From: an uncultured Bacteroidales bacterium
Lineage (GTDB): Bacteria > Bacteroidota > Bacteroidia > Bacteroidales > P3
NCBI GenBank assembly: GCA_937886715.1
Contig: CAKZZD010000033.1
Span: 30,490-94,489 of the forward strand
Direction: 5' to 3'
DNA length: 64,000 bases
A program made the translations under genes and the position numbers. The notes under the pieces are model-generated. The model was not told where the DNA came from. It searched no databases and saw only the letters and a list, made by a program, of their open reading frames with translations. Positions 45,712 through 56,199 of the stretch are shown here, one piece after another (position 1 is the first letter of the stretch; every line of letters begins with the position of its first letter).

Positions 45712-47214
45712 ATGGGAGTCATTGCCAGACAGAGCATCAAGGGCGCTGTGGCCAACTATCTGGGTGTGGCCATAGGCTTCGTCAACACCTTTGTGGTGCT
45801 GACGCGCTGCCTGACGAGTGCCGAGGTGGGTTTCACGCGGGTGCTGGTCGATGCGGCGGTGCTGTTTTCGTCGCTGGCGCAGCTGGGCTCCAACGCCTCG
45901 ATAGTGAGGTTTTTCCCCTACTTCAAAGACAACGACAAGAACCACGGCATCTTCGGCTGGTCGCTGCTGTTGCCGGCGGTGGGTTTCTCGCTCTTCGCGC
46001 TGCTGTTCCTGCTGTTCCGCGAGCCGCTGTCGGCGCTGTATGCCGACAAATCGCCGCTGATGGCGGACTATCTGTATGTGCTGCCGATGATCACCTTCTT
46101 CGCGCTGTATATGACGGTGTTCGAGACCAATGCGTCGGTGCTGCTGCGCATCACGGTGCCGAAGATGGTGCGCGAGGTGGGCATACGGCTGTTCAATCTG
46201 GTGGCCTATCTGCTTTACGGCGCGGGGTGGGTGTCGTTCGACGTGTTTGTGTGGCTGTTCTGCGGCAGCTATGGCCTGGCCATGGTGCTGAACCTGGTGT
46301 ATCTGCTGTCGCTGGGCAGAATATCGTTCCGCATCGACCGCCGTTTCATGACGCGGCGCAAGCTGGGCGAAATCATGCGCTACACGCTGTTCATGACGGC
46401 CACGGTGCTGGCGGGCAACATACCGCTGCTCAACTCGCTGTTTCTCGGCGCCAAGGTGGGCGCCGCGATGACGGGCGTGTATGCCATCGCGATGTATATT
46501 GCCAACGTGGTCGAGGTGCCGTACCGGTCGCTGGGCGCTATCTCGCAGCCTGTGATTTCGGCTGCCGTGAAGGAGGACGACTGGCGTGAGGTGAACCGCC
46601 TGTCGCGGCAGGTGTCGCTGCACCAGCTGCTGGTGAGCTCGCTGATATTCTTCCTGATATGGATCAACCTGGATGTGCTGTTCCACTATCTGCCCAACGG
46701 CGACCAGTATGTCGGCGGCAAGGGGGTGGTGTTCATCCTCGGGCTGGCCAAGATTGCCAACTCGTCGTTGTCGATAGGCACCAATGTGCTGAATTTCTCG
46801 CGCCACTATTCGTGGAGCCTGCTCTTCATAGGGGTGCTGACGGCAGCTGCCTTGTTGCTGAACGACAAGCTGATAGGCTTGTGGGACATCAATGGTGCCG
46901 CTGCGGCCACGCTGTTGTCGTATGTGGCCTATTTCGGCTTGCTGCTGGCGTTTCTCAAATGGCGGCTCGGCGTGTCGCTTTTCTCGTGGGCGCAGCTCAA
47001 GGTGCTGGCCATTGTGGCGGCGCTTTTCGCGCTGGATGTGCTGTGGCGCGGATGGGTGACGCCGCTGTTCGGCGGCGCGGTGCTGGTCGAGGCGGTGGTG
47101 AAGACCGCCGTGCTGGGTGCGCTGGCGGCGGTGGCGGTCTATGGATGGCGTGTGTCGGACACGGTCAACCGTATGGCCGACAATGCGTTGCGCAAGATGG
47201 GGATGCGCCGGTAG
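45712..47214 (+). CDS. Polysaccharide flippase-like membrane protein (MOP superfamily)
   Basis: A 500-residue protein with about 12-14 membrane helices, resembling Wzx/MurJ-type MOP exporters that flip lipid-linked sugars. Start at the ATG at 45712 (MGVIARQSIKGAVANYLGVAIG). Family-like features are the N-terminal RQSIKGAVANYLG helix, VGFTRVLVDAAVLFSSLAQLG, GNIPLLNSLFLGAKVGAAMTGVYAIA and the long central loop with VPYRSLGAISQPVISAAVKEDD. No glycosyltransferases are nearby, so the substrate is unknown. Third positions are G-rich, in contrast to the C-rich ftsA/ftsZ. Confidence 0.82.
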   Translation: MGVIARQSIKGAVANYLGVAIGFVNTFVVLTRCLTSAEVGFTRVLVDAAVLFSSLAQLGSNASIVRFFPYFKDNDKNHGIFGWSLLLPAVGFSLFALLFLLFREPLSALYADKSPLMADYLYVLPMITFFALYMTVFETNASVLLRITVPKMVREVGIRLFNLVAYLLYGAGWVSFDVFVWLFCGSYGLAMVLNLVYLLSLGRISFRIDRRFMTRRKLGEIMRYTLFMTATVLAGNIPLLNSLFLGAKVGAAMTGVYAIAMYIANVVEVPYRSLGAISQPVISAAVKEDDWREVNRLSRQVSLHQLLVSSLIFFLIWINLDVLFHYLPNGDQYVGGKGVVFILGLAKIANSSLSIGTNVLNFSRHYSWSLLFIGVLTAAALLLNDKLIGLWDINGAAAATLLSYVAYFGLLLAFLKWRLGVSLFSWAQLKVLAIVAALFALDVLWRGWVTPLFGGAVLVEAVVKTAVLGALAAVAVYGWRVSDTVNRMADNALRKMGMRR

Positions 47215-47300
47215 CATTTTCGTAAAGGTTTTTTATATTAATGCACAATAAAACGCACGATGCGGCGTTAGTGTTGGGTATAACTGTAATAGTGCATATC

Positions 47301-49883
47301 ATGAAACAGCGGTATTTCTTGCTTTTGGTGGCGATGGCCCTGACGGCCGTCGCGGTGGCGCAGGATGACGAGGATGCATGTCCCGGTTTCCGCAACACGA
47401 CGACGTTTGCCGGAGGCAACAACAACTATTTCTGGAGTGCCCGTGTGGGTGCCCGTGTCTACCCTTCGGGCAACAATGACACGACGACGGGCTACTATGT
47501 GATGAGCACCTGCGTGGATCCGAATTGCCCCGCGATATTTGGCAACAATATCCTGTCGTCGACCTACAACACAGGTTCCGATGCCGGTATCACCTGCTGC
47601 AATCACGGTAGCCTGTGGGATGCCTCGCAGGACCACCGATTCATGATCATCACCAGTGCCAATGCCGGCCTTGACGAGCTGACGGTGAACGCCGCCGGCC
47701 AGGGCATGCAGCGCATCCCGCCGGGATACCAGACAAGCATCCGACTTGGCGACCCCCGTGCCTCGTATGGAACAGGCGTGGAGCATAGCCACACGTGGTC
47801 GTCGAACAACACCAAGGGCTCGGAGGCCTTGTTCTACACGATGCGGGTGACACCCGACAACGCCTTGCTGTTTATCAACTATGCCGTTGTGGGCCGTTGC
47901 TATTCCCACACGGCCAGGGAAGCCGGCGAGTTTTTGATCCGTGTGGTGAAACAGAATGCCGACGGCTCATGGCCCAATGCGCCCATCAACGACAACATGT
48001 GGTTCAAGGTGTCGGCGCCGGCCATTCCCACCTCCGGTCCTATCCCGCCCTGGGTGTCGGGCCGTCCCGGTTCAAGCTGTTCTTCGACCACCTGCGCCTA
48101 TGTCTACAAGCCATGGACCAAGGTGGCTATCAGCTTGAGCGAATATCTCTATTCGAATGTGCGTGTCGAGATGTACACGTCGGACTGTATCTATGATGTG
48201 GACCCGATCTATGCCTATATTGCCGGCGACTACCAGCCGATGCGGCTGCTTTCGTCGGGATGCCCGGACCCCGCCTCGAGCGTGGTGGACACGCTGCGTG
48301 CGCCCAGCGACATGATATCCTACCGCTGGTATGTGGCCACGCACGGCGTCGAACTCAACATCTACGATGCGCCGCACATGGACTCGGTGGAGTTCCGTCC
48401 GGTGGGCAACGGCGACACGACAAGACATATCTACACGCCGACGCTGGCCGACTTTGTGCTGTCGGCAGGCCCGAATGCTGGCGACACGGTGGCCGAGCAG
48501 ACGTTCATGTGCATCATGACGTCGGCCCTCGACCCGATGAAGCCTTTCGCCTCGAAGCTGTATGCCAACGTGACCAACCGCCGCCCGTTGATACGCTACC
48601 GCTACGAGGCGCATTGCGACACCACGGTGACCTTCCACAACGGCACGACGGTGCTGGTGTCGGACGGCCTGAATTTCGATTCCACCCGATGGATCATCTA
48701 TAGCGACACTGCCTGCACGATGCCTATCGACACGGTGTGGGGCGAGGTGGCCACAGCCAAGTTGCCCCATCCCGGATCCTATGGCGTGAAGCTGTACTGC
48801 GTGACGGCAGGCGACCCCTGCGCCACGTCGCAGACGTTCACGGTGCGTGCATTGTCGTATCCCAAGGCCGACTTCACGATGGAGAAACATGTGATGTGCG
48901 ACGGCGAGACGATGCAGATACCCTGCACGGAAGGATGCCAGTGGAGCAAATACTGGACTGTCGACACGACACGCTACGAGCCCACGGCCACCGACAGCCT
49001 GAATGTGTTCCAGTACACGGCCGCCATCGGTGTGCACACCATCGGCATGACGGTGACCGACGCCGACGGATGCGTGTCGTCGAAGCACGACACGGTGACG
49101 GTGTACGGCATACCGGTGCTGGAGCTGGACAGCCGCTACAATGCCATCTGCGAGGGCGACAGCGTGACCATCACGGCCACCGGCAATACGACCTACACGT
49201 GGGTGTCGGCGCCGCCGGATCCCGATCTGGACCGATACCAGGGCATGTCGACCATCACGGTGTCGCCTGCCACGACGACCACCTACTATCTGCGTGCCAA
49301 CGAGGAGAACCCCTGCTCGAACGAAGGCGCTTCGGTGATGGTGGACGTGATACCCTATCCGGTGCCTGCGATGAGGATCAGCCCGGCCTATGTCTCGTTT
49401 GAGAAGAACCGCGTGACGCTGGAGGACATCTCGTCGTACCGTGCCACCACCTATTGGACTTTCTCCGACGGCATGACCGCCGAGGGTATGCGCGTGACGC
49501 ACACCTACGGCAACCTGGAGGCCGACAGCGTGGGATTCACCATGCGGTCGTGCAACGAGCTGGAATGCTGCAGCGACACCACGGTGTGGATACCTGTGCA
49601 GACGTTCAGCGTATGGTTCCCGAATATCTTCACGCCTGACGAGGAGACCAACAACAGATTCAACATCATCACCTCGCTGCCGCTCGACGAGTATGAGATC
49701 TTTATCTACAACCGCACGGGGCAGATGGTGTACACCAGCACCGACCCGCTGGCCCAGTGGGACGGCCGCGACATGGAAGGACGGCCGCTGCCGCAAGGCG
49801 CCTATGTGTACTTCTACCGCTACATCCGCTACGACGGCGGTGGCTACAAGACCGGCAAGGGCACGGTGACGATGATCAGATAA
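47301..49883 (+). CDS. Large secreted protein with T9SS type B sorting domain
   Basis: An 860-residue exported protein. Start chosen at the ATG at 47301 (MKQRYFLLLVAMALTAVAVAQ, signal peptide); an upstream ATG at 47241 would hide it. The N-terminal half (about 30-270) has conserved Cys residues and an SSCSSTTCAYVYKPW segment; Ig/PKD-like beta domains follow (VTDADGCVSSKHDTVTVYG, WTFSDGMTAEGMRVTHTYG). The last 90 residues are the gliding-motility-associated C-terminal domain (WFPNIFTPDEETNNRFNI...YNRTGQMVYTS...WDGRDMEGRPLPQGAYVY), the type B signal for export by the type IX system. The host therefore should have a T9SS. The ligand or role is unknown. Confidence 0.88.
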   Translation: MKQRYFLLLVAMALTAVAVAQDDEDACPGFRNTTTFAGGNNNYFWSARVGARVYPSGNNDTTTGYYVMSTCVDPNCPAIFGNNILSSTYNTGSDAGITCCNHGSLWDASQDHRFMIITSANAGLDELTVNAAGQGMQRIPPGYQTSIRLGDPRASYGTGVEHSHTWSSNNTKGSEALFYTMRVTPDNALLFINYAVVGRCYSHTAREAGEFLIRVVKQNADGSWPNAPINDNMWFKVSAPAIPTSGPIPPWVSGRPGSSCSSTTCAYVYKPWTKVAISLSEYLYSNVRVEMYTSDCIYDVDPIYAYIAGDYQPMRLLSSGCPDPASSVVDTLRAPSDMISYRWYVATHGVELNIYDAPHMDSVEFRPVGNGDTTRHIYTPTLADFVLSAGPNAGDTVAEQTFMCIMTSALDPMKPFASKLYANVTNRRPLIRYRYEAHCDTTVTFHNGTTVLVSDGLNFDSTRWIIYSDTACTMPIDTVWGEVATAKLPHPGSYGVKLYCVTAGDPCATSQTFTVRALSYPKADFTMEKHVMCDGETMQIPCTEGCQWSKYWTVDTTRYEPTATDSLNVFQYTAAIGVHTIGMTVTDADGCVSSKHDTVTVYGIPVLELDSRYNAICEGDSVTITATGNTTYTWVSAPPDPDLDRYQGMSTITVSPATTTTYYLRANEENPCSNEGASVMVDVIPYPVPAMRISPAYVSFEKNRVTLEDISSYRATTYWTFSDGMTAEGMRVTHTYGNLEADSVGFTMRSCNELECCSDTTVWIPVQTFSVWFPNIFTPDEETNNRFNIITSLPLDEYEIFIYNRTGQMVYTSTDPLAQWDGRDMEGRPLPQGAYVYFYRYIRYDGGGYKTGKGTVTMIR

Positions 49884-49928
49884 CGACCTGACAACAACAA
49901 AACAAGACACACTACACCTTAGAGAAGA

Positions 49929-50999
49929 ATGCTTGACAAATTAGAGGCTATCTACACTCGCTATCAAGAGATAGAGCAACAGATGAACGACCCGCAGATC
50001 ACTGCGGACATGAAACGCTATGTGAAGCTGAGCAAAGACTACAAGGACCTGCAGCCTGTGGTGAAAGCCTATCACGAATACAAAGCCCTGCTCGCCAGCA
50101 TCGCCGAATGTCGCGAGCTGCTGCAGACCGAGCACGACGAGGAGCTGCGCGAAATGGCCAAGGAAGAGCTGAACGAGGCCACGAGCAAGAAAGACTCGAT
50201 GGAGGAGGAGATCCGCATCATGCTGATCCCGGCCGATCCTACCGACTCGAAGAACGCCGTGGTGGAGATCCGCGGTGGCACGGGCGGCGACGAGGCGTGC
50301 CTTTTTGCCGGCGACTTGTTCAGGATGTACACCCGCTTCTGCGAGAAGAAACACTGGAAGGTGGAGGTGGTGGACTTCAACGAGGGCACTGCCGGCGGCT
50401 ATAAGGACATCACATTCAACGTTAGTGGCGAAGGTGTCTATGGCATACTGAAATACGAGAGCGGTGTGCACCGTGTGCAGCGTGTGCCCGTCACGGAGAC
50501 ACAGGGCCGCGTGCACACGTCGGCGGCCGGCGTGGTGGTGTTGCCCGAAGCCGAAGAGTTCGATGTGGAGCTGAACATGTCGGACGTCAAGAAGGAGATA
50601 TTCTGCGCCAGCGGTCCCGGCGGACAGAGCGTCAACACGACCTATTCGGCCGTGCGACTGACACATGTGCCGACAGGCATAGTGGTGTCGATGCAGGACC
50701 AGAAATCGCAGATCAAGAATATGGAGAAGGCGCTGGCGCTGCTCCGTACGCGCCTCTATGAGAGGGAATACAACAAGTATATGGAGGAGATGTCGTCCAA
50801 GCGCAAGACGATGGTGGCCACCGGAGACCGCTCGGAGAAGGTGCGCACGTACAACTATCCCCAGTCGCGAGTGACCGACCACCGTATCGGATACACGATG
50901 TACAACCTGCCCGCATTCATGGACGGCGACATTGAAGATCTGATCGAGGCCCTGCAGCTGGCCGAGAACGCCGAGAAACTGAAAGCCTCGGTGGGTTGA
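49929..50999 (+). CDS. prfA: Peptide chain release factor 1
   Basis: Recognises UAA and UAG stop codons and triggers peptide release; 356 residues. GGQ loop in CASGPGGQSVNTTYSAVRLTH; the codon-recognition tripeptide is PVT (RVPVTETQGRVHTSAA), the RF1 form of P-x-T, where RF2 has SPF. No programmed frameshift is present, consistent with RF1. Start at the ATG at 49929 (MLDKLEAIYTRYQEIEQQM). Confidence 0.96.
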   Translation: MLDKLEAIYTRYQEIEQQMNDPQITADMKRYVKLSKDYKDLQPVVKAYHEYKALLASIAECRELLQTEHDEELREMAKEELNEATSKKDSMEEEIRIMLIPADPTDSKNAVVEIRGGTGGDEACLFAGDLFRMYTRFCEKKHWKVEVVDFNEGTAGGYKDITFNVSGEGVYGILKYESGVHRVQRVPVTETQGRVHTSAAGVVVLPEAEEFDVELNMSDVKKEIFCASGPGGQSVNTTYSAVRLTHVPTGIVVSMQDQKSQIKNMEKALALLRTRLYEREYNKYMEEMSSKRKTMVATGDRSEKVRTYNYPQSRVTDHRIGYTMYNLPAFMDGDIEDLIEALQLAENAEKLKASVG

Positions 51000-51035
51000 T
51001 CCCGGGGGCGCTTTCCCATTTTATTAACACCAGGA

Positions 51036-54000
51036 ATGACTATGAGATACAAAGCACTTTTTCTGATGGTCATGCTGCTGCCTGTCACATGGGCGATGGG
51101 CCAGAAGCAGAAGACTGTTGAATTTACGGCTGCCAACCTGCCGACGGAGCTGTTGGAATACCTCAACAAGGCCACGTCCGACAGCGACAAGCAGAAGGCC
51201 AACACCAAGGTGGTGGCCTCGTTCAGGTCGGCCTACGACATGATGACGCCCGCCATGCAGCAGCGGGTGGCGGACATCTACACCTATGCGGTCAAAGCCC
51301 ATCTGAAGGGCAATCCAGATATTGCCAATCTCGCCACCACGATGACGGCCTATTCCGGCAATCCCAACTTCGGCGACTGGGTGTCGGCGTTGGAGCAGAT
51401 GCGCAAGCGAGCCGCCAAGGCCAAGCCGGTGAACGACTTTGTGGACTTCAGCAGTTTGTTGCTGAGCGAGCGTGTTCTTTACAGATCCAATTCGTGCGAA
51501 TGGCGTTTCGACACCAAGACGCCGTTCCGCATCGTGGTCAACGACGGCGCTGTAACGGTGCATTTCGATTCGCCTGCCGACCTGCACTATGCGTCGGCCA
51601 AAGATGCGAGTGTCATTCATGGCACCACCGGTGTGTACTATTACAAGGACAACCGCTGGGTGGGTAACGGTGGCCGTATCGACTGGAGCCGCACAGGCCT
51701 CGGGGCCGAAGCGTGCTATGCCGAGTTGAGCCGCTATCAGGCCGAGACGAAGTTCCCCAAGTTCACGGCAGATTCGGTGCAGTTCGTCAACACGCACTAT
51801 TTCAGCCACCCCATCCCTGGCCGTATTGAGGAGGTGCTCAGCAGCGCCATGGAGCCGGAAAAATATGGCTACCCCAGGTTCCGCTCCTATCAGCGCGACT
51901 TTGTGATCAAGGATATCCTGCCCGACATCGACTATAGCGGCAGCTTCATGATGAACGGATCCAAGTTCATCACCGCCTCGAGCAAACATCCCGCCTCGCT
52001 CATCTTCAAGCGCGCGGGCAAAGCCCAGCTGGCCGTCACTTCGCTTAAGTTCACCATCACTCCTGACCGCCTCATGGCAGAAAACGCCATGGTGGCTTTC
52101 TACCTGGGCGAGGACGACTCGATCAGCAACACCGGTATCACCGTCCGCTATCTGTCGGCCGACAAGAAGGTGACCCTCATCAACGATGCCAAGCGCAATT
52201 TCTACAGCCCCTATATCGACACCTACCACCAGCTCGACATCTACAGCGAGGCTCTCACTTGGAACATCAACACCGACGAGGTGGAGTTCTCAGGTCTGGG
52301 ATCGTCCGGAACGGTCAGCACGGCTTCGTTCGAGTCGTCAAGCTATTATACATATAAAAAATATCGCGAGATTCAGGGCATTGACGACGTCAGTCCCGTG
52401 AAGCGCGTCTATGACTATGCCGAGGCCAACACCTACTACTTTTCGGTCAGCAAGTTTGCCGACTACATCGGACTTGACATGTCGCAGGCGTTGCTGATGA
52501 TCCACACCCTGGCCCATCACGGACTGGTTTCCTACAACGAAATCACCGGATATGTCCTGGTGAAGGACAAACTTGAGGACTATGTGAAGGCCTTCTCGCA
52601 TGCCAAAGGCTTCGACTATGACGCATTGACGCTTGAGTCTTCCACGCGCGGCATCAATGCCCGCCTCACCCTTGCCGACAATGTGCTCGACATGCGTGGC
52701 GTTGAAAAGTTCGTCGTTTCCGACAGCTTGCGTGTGATGGTCTATCCCCGCAGCGGAAAGCTCTCGGTGGGCAAGAACCGCTCCATCCACTTCAATGGCC
52801 GCGTCGATGCTGGCAAGTTTATCCTGTTTGTGAGCGACTGCGACTATTCGTATGAGCAGTTCAATTTCGATATGCCCCATGTCGATTCGGTGTTCTTCTA
52901 CGTCCCCGAATTCGACAACCCCGACACCGACCATATCGTCTACACCCCCCTCTACAACCTTGTCGGCACCCTTCATGTCGACAAGCCCGACAACCACTGC
53001 GGCCTGACCAAGAACAAAGAATACCCCATGTTCGACAGCCGCGAAAACAGCTTTGTCTACTTCGACAAGTCCATCATCCAGGGCGGACAATACACCAAGG
53101 ACCGCTTCTATTACACGCTCCATCCGTTCACCATCCGCAGCATGGGCGACTTTGTGACCGACAGCGTGAAATTCAACGGCGTGCTGACATCGGCCAACAT
53201 CTTCCCCGACATCACCTATCCGCTCTCGGTGCAGCGCGACTACTATCTGGGATTCCAGGTGGAAACTCCTGACGGCGGCTATCCCACCTATGGCGGCAAA
53301 GGCACCTATCGTCACCATATCTCGCTTGACCATAACGGTCTGCGCGGCAATGGCAACCTGCAGTACCTGGCCTCCAACTCGCGTTCGAAAGACTTCCTCT
53401 TCCTGCCCGACTCGATGCTGGCCATCACCGACACCTTCTATGTCCGCGAGGAACAGGGGTTCCCCGACATCCGCAATGGTCGCACCTCGCAGCATTGGCT
53501 GCCCTACCTCGACTCGATGGCCGTGGCCTCGATCAAGCAGGGCAACGCCTTCCAGATGTATCACAACGATGCCATTCTCCGCGGACATGTGGCCGTGCAG
53601 CCCTCCGGCGCATCCGCAGCCGGTGTGGCCACGATGAACGAAGCCACTCTCAGCTCGCCCTATTTCAAGCTACAGACCATGGAGATGGATGCCCGAGTGT
53701 CTGACTTCACTCTCCGCAGCAACACCTTCAACGCCATTGCCTTCACCGCCAAGGGCGTCATCTCGCATGTCGACTACAAGAAGCGTCGAGCCGACCTGCA
53801 GTCGCCTGCCGGAATGACGCGCACCGAGCTGCAGCTTGTCCAGTATGAAGCCTATGCCGACAAGTTCTCATGGGAGATGGACAAGAAAGAACTTGACCTG
53901 CTCAACTCCACACGCGAGTCGTCAGAGGGCCTCGACGCGATGGATGTGCGCATGCGGCTGGGCAAGCTACACGACATGCCAGGCGTCCGTTTTGTTAGCA

Positions 54001-55535
54001 CCGATGCCGCCAAGAAGCAACTCACCTATAACTCGTTGCGCAGTGTGTATCATTACGAGAAGGGCGATCTCTCGAGCAAGGGTGTCTACCTCATCCAGGT
54101 GGCTGATGCTGCCATTGCGCCCAATGCCGACACGGTGCATATCGCCAAGGGCGGCACCATGCGGGTGCTCAACAACGCCAATCTCGTATGCAACCGCGAC
54201 AGCGCTTTCCACTTGATTTACAATGCCGACCTCCTTGTCGAGGCGTCCGACAACTATTCTGGCAAGGGCTACATCGACTATGTTGACGATGTCGACAAGG
54301 TGCAGCGTCTCTTTCTTTCCAACATTTCGGTCAGCCCGCAGGGTATCACCATGGCTCAGGGCAACATCAGCGCCGAGTCGGGTTTCACGCTCAGCTCCGC
54401 CTTCGGCTTCGCCGGCAAGGTGCGCGCCGAAGGCAACCGCCGCGAGCTCTTCTTCGATGGCGGTGTGCGCCTGCTCCAGAATTGCATAGCTAACGATAAA
54501 CTCGGCCTCCTGGCTTATGCCGACTACACCGATCCCGCACATGTCCATATCAACGTGCCCAAGTTGCCCACCGACTGGAAGGGTCACCGCATCACCGCCT
54601 CGATCCTTATGGAGCCCTCCATCCTGCAGCCTCAGACCGCTTTCCTCACCAACGACCGTGCCGCCGACAACGAGCTTCTCTCAGCCAGCGGTGTGCTGAC
54701 CTACCTTGGTGACCGTGGCCAGTATATGATCGGCTCGGAAGAAAAAGTGAGCGACCCCGACGCTGTGGTTGAACCTTATCTGGCCCTGAACACCTCCGAC
54801 TGCACTGTCGAGGGCGAAGGCCCGGTTGACTTCACCATGAAGCGCACGCAAGCCAACCTCTACACCTACGGCCTTGGTTCGTTCGGTGTCCGTCGCTACG
54901 ACGACGATTACCTCTCCACCGTCTTCGGCATCACGTTCCCCATCTCGCTGGAACTCGTCACCTCGCTGGCCGCCAACATCAAGGACGACCTCCGTCTGGC
55001 TCCAGTCTCGCCCAAGACCAATCCCGCCTTGATGCATGCCCTGATGTACCATCTTGGCGCTGACGAGGGCGCTGCCGTCTATGCTGACTACTCCGAGAAC
55101 GGTAAGTTCGAAGAGCTCCCGCAGGCTATGCGCTCGATGCTTCTCTTCGACAACGTCAGATGGCTTTATGCCCCCTCAATGGGCTACTTCTATGACGGCA
55201 AGGTGGGTCTCATCGCCGTCGACGGTGAGCAACTCAACCTCGAAATGAAACTCAAGGCCCAGATCACTATGCGCTCCGGCAGCCAGCAGATCATTCTCTA
55301 CCTTCAGGCCGCCAACGACCATTGGTATTACTTCAAGTTCGACTCCAATTCGCAGGAGCTCATAGTCTACAGCTCCAACGGGCTGTGGCTTGACAAGATC
55401 AAAGCCCTCTCCCCCGACCAGCGGCGCGTCAGCAAGGATGGCCTAGGCACATTCCGCTACTATGTCGGCAACAATACCTCAGAGGTCAGCACCTACCTCC
55501 GCTGGTTTGCCGAAACTGCCTATTCGCGTCCCTGA
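51036..55535 (+). CDS. Very large exported protein of unknown function
   Basis: A 1,499-residue protein with a signal peptide (ends AMGQ, about residue 24); ATG at 51042 is an equally good start. No known catalytic motif is visible. It is rich in beta strands with recurring short patterns such as SVGKNRSIHFNGRVDAGKF, FNFDMPHVDSVFFYVPEF and SVKFNGVLTSANIFPDITYP, which suggest a long repetitive beta structure. A helical segment near 455-500 (SKFADYIGLDMSQALLMIHTL) resembles a winged-helix or docking module. Similar proteins of about 1,500 residues are widespread in Bacteroidales as hypotheticals (from memory). It follows prfA by 36 bases and ends in a strong terminator. Confidence 0.8.
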   Translation: MTMRYKALFLMVMLLPVTWAMGQKQKTVEFTAANLPTELLEYLNKATSDSDKQKANTKVVASFRSAYDMMTPAMQQRVADIYTYAVKAHLKGNPDIANLATTMTAYSGNPNFGDWVSALEQMRKRAAKAKPVNDFVDFSSLLLSERVLYRSNSCEWRFDTKTPFRIVVNDGAVTVHFDSPADLHYASAKDASVIHGTTGVYYYKDNRWVGNGGRIDWSRTGLGAEACYAELSRYQAETKFPKFTADSVQFVNTHYFSHPIPGRIEEVLSSAMEPEKYGYPRFRSYQRDFVIKDILPDIDYSGSFMMNGSKFITASSKHPASLIFKRAGKAQLAVTSLKFTITPDRLMAENAMVAFYLGEDDSISNTGITVRYLSADKKVTLINDAKRNFYSPYIDTYHQLDIYSEALTWNINTDEVEFSGLGSSGTVSTASFESSSYYTYKKYREIQGIDDVSPVKRVYDYAEANTYYFSVSKFADYIGLDMSQALLMIHTLAHHGLVSYNEITGYVLVKDKLEDYVKAFSHAKGFDYDALTLESSTRGINARLTLADNVLDMRGVEKFVVSDSLRVMVYPRSGKLSVGKNRSIHFNGRVDAGKFILFVSDCDYSYEQFNFDMPHVDSVFFYVPEFDNPDTDHIVYTPLYNLVGTLHVDKPDNHCGLTKNKEYPMFDSRENSFVYFDKSIIQGGQYTKDRFYYTLHPFTIRSMGDFVTDSVKFNGVLTSANIFPDITYPLSVQRDYYLGFQVETPDGGYPTYGGKGTYRHHISLDHNGLRGNGNLQYLASNSRSKDFLFLPDSMLAITDTFYVREEQGFPDIRNGRTSQHWLPYLDSMAVASIKQGNAFQMYHNDAILRGHVAVQPSGASAAGVATMNEATLSSPYFKLQTMEMDARVSDFTLRSNTFNAIAFTAKGVISHVDYKKRRADLQSPAGMTRTELQLVQYEAYADKFSWEMDKKELDLLNSTRESSEGLDAMDVRMRLGKLHDMPGVRFVSTDAAKKQLTYNSLRSVYHYEKGDLSSKGVYLIQVADAAIAPNADTVHIAKGGTMRVLNNANLVCNRDSAFHLIYNADLLVEASDNYSGKGYIDYVDDVDKVQRLFLSNISVSPQGITMAQGNISAESGFTLSSAFGFAGKVRAEGNRRELFFDGGVRLLQNCIANDKLGLLAYADYTDPAHVHINVPKLPTDWKGHRITASILMEPSILQPQTAFLTNDRAADNELLSASGVLTYLGDRGQYMIGSEEKVSDPDAVVEPYLALNTSDCTVEGEGPVDFTMKRTQANLYTYGLGSFGVRRYDDDYLSTVFGITFPISLELVTSLAANIKDDLRLAPVSPKTNPALMHALMYHLGADEGAAVYADYSENGKFEELPQAMRSMLLFDNVRWLYAPSMGYFYDGKVGLIAVDGEQLNLEMKLKAQITMRSGSQQIILYLQAANDHWYYFKFDSNSQELIVYSSNGLWLDKIKALSPDQRRVSKDGLGTFRYYVGNNTSEVSTYLRWFAETAYSRP

Positions 55536-55557
55536 TAGCGGCAATATCACGACCCTC

Positions 55558-55601
55558 AAGGCAACCGGAATCAGTACCGCTTCCGGTTGCCTTGTTTTTT
55601 T
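55558..55601 (+). terminator. Terminator of the 1,499-residue protein gene
   Basis: A perfect 13-bp stem AAGGCAACCGGAA (55558-55570) with TTCCGGTTGCCTT (55581-55593), followed by GTTTTTTT. Confidence 0.93.
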
Positions 55602-55728
55602 GTAAAAACCTTATGCCGCACCATCTCTGATCTTGCTCCGCACCATTTTTTCGCCTTTATATTTGAAAATATTATCTGTTGTATATCAATCAACTATATG
55701 AAAAATGGAATAAAAATAGAAAAAATAT

Positions 55729-55759
55729 TTTGCCAGTAAGAAAAATTGTAGTAATTTTG
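55729..55759 (+). promoter_or_regulatory. Promoter of the tRNA-Leu pair
   Basis: TTTG (55729-55732), 19 bases, TAATTTTG (55752-55759): ideal Bacteroidota boxes and spacing, 45 bases before the first tRNA. Confidence 0.82.
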
Positions 55760-55803
55760 CACCCGTTTTCGAGCGAAGAAAACTGCTTTCAAAAGAAGCA
55801 TTT

Positions 55804-55887
55804 GCCCAGGTGGTGGAATTGGTAGACACGCTACTTTGAGGGGGTAGTGCCGATTAAGGCGTGCAAGTTCAAGTCTTGTCCTGGGCA
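55804..55887 (+). tRNA. tRNA-Leu (anticodon GAG)
   Basis: Acceptor GCCCAGG/CCTGGGC, D-loop AATTGGTAGACA, anticodon stem CTACT/GGTAG with loop TTGAGGG (anticodon GAG), long variable arm GCC-GATTAA-GGC typical of class II tRNA, T-arm GCAAG-TTCAAGT-CTTGT. The CCA end is not encoded (bases after the discriminator A are CCC). Confidence 0.95.
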
Positions 55888-55913
55888 CCCCAGAATGCAA
55901 ATGTAAAGCAAAT

Positions 55914-55981
<68 letters not shown>

Positions 55982-55998
<17 letters not shown>

Positions 55999-56046
55999 AA
56001 GGATTTTACAAGTAGTTCAAAATGAACGAAATGTAAAATCCTTCTT
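55982..56046 (+). repeat. Left direct repeat (tRNA-Leu 3' end plus terminator), candidate attL
   Basis: Begins with the 18-base core TCCTGTTCCGGGCACCAA, which is identical at 62716-62733. Similarity continues through the terminator (shared CAAGTAGTTCAAAATGAA) and weakly beyond it (TTTGGCCA...TTTGG in both). Confidence 0.8.
55999..56043 (+). terminator. tRNA-Leu terminator
   Basis: Stem AAGGATTTTACA (55999-56010) with TGTAAAATCCTT (56032-56043), inner GTTC/GAAC pairing, followed by CTTCTTTTA. Confidence 0.82.
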
Positions 56047-56199
56047 CTTTTATATCCCAAATTTGGCCATAGTTTGGACCTTCTTTTCGTTTCTGTGCAT
56101 TTTTTTGAGGGCAAAAATGCATCGTGGTATTTATTCCTTGTTAGCATACCTTATTCAATTGTACAATAAATAAATCTTATTTACGTTAATATAGTCAAA

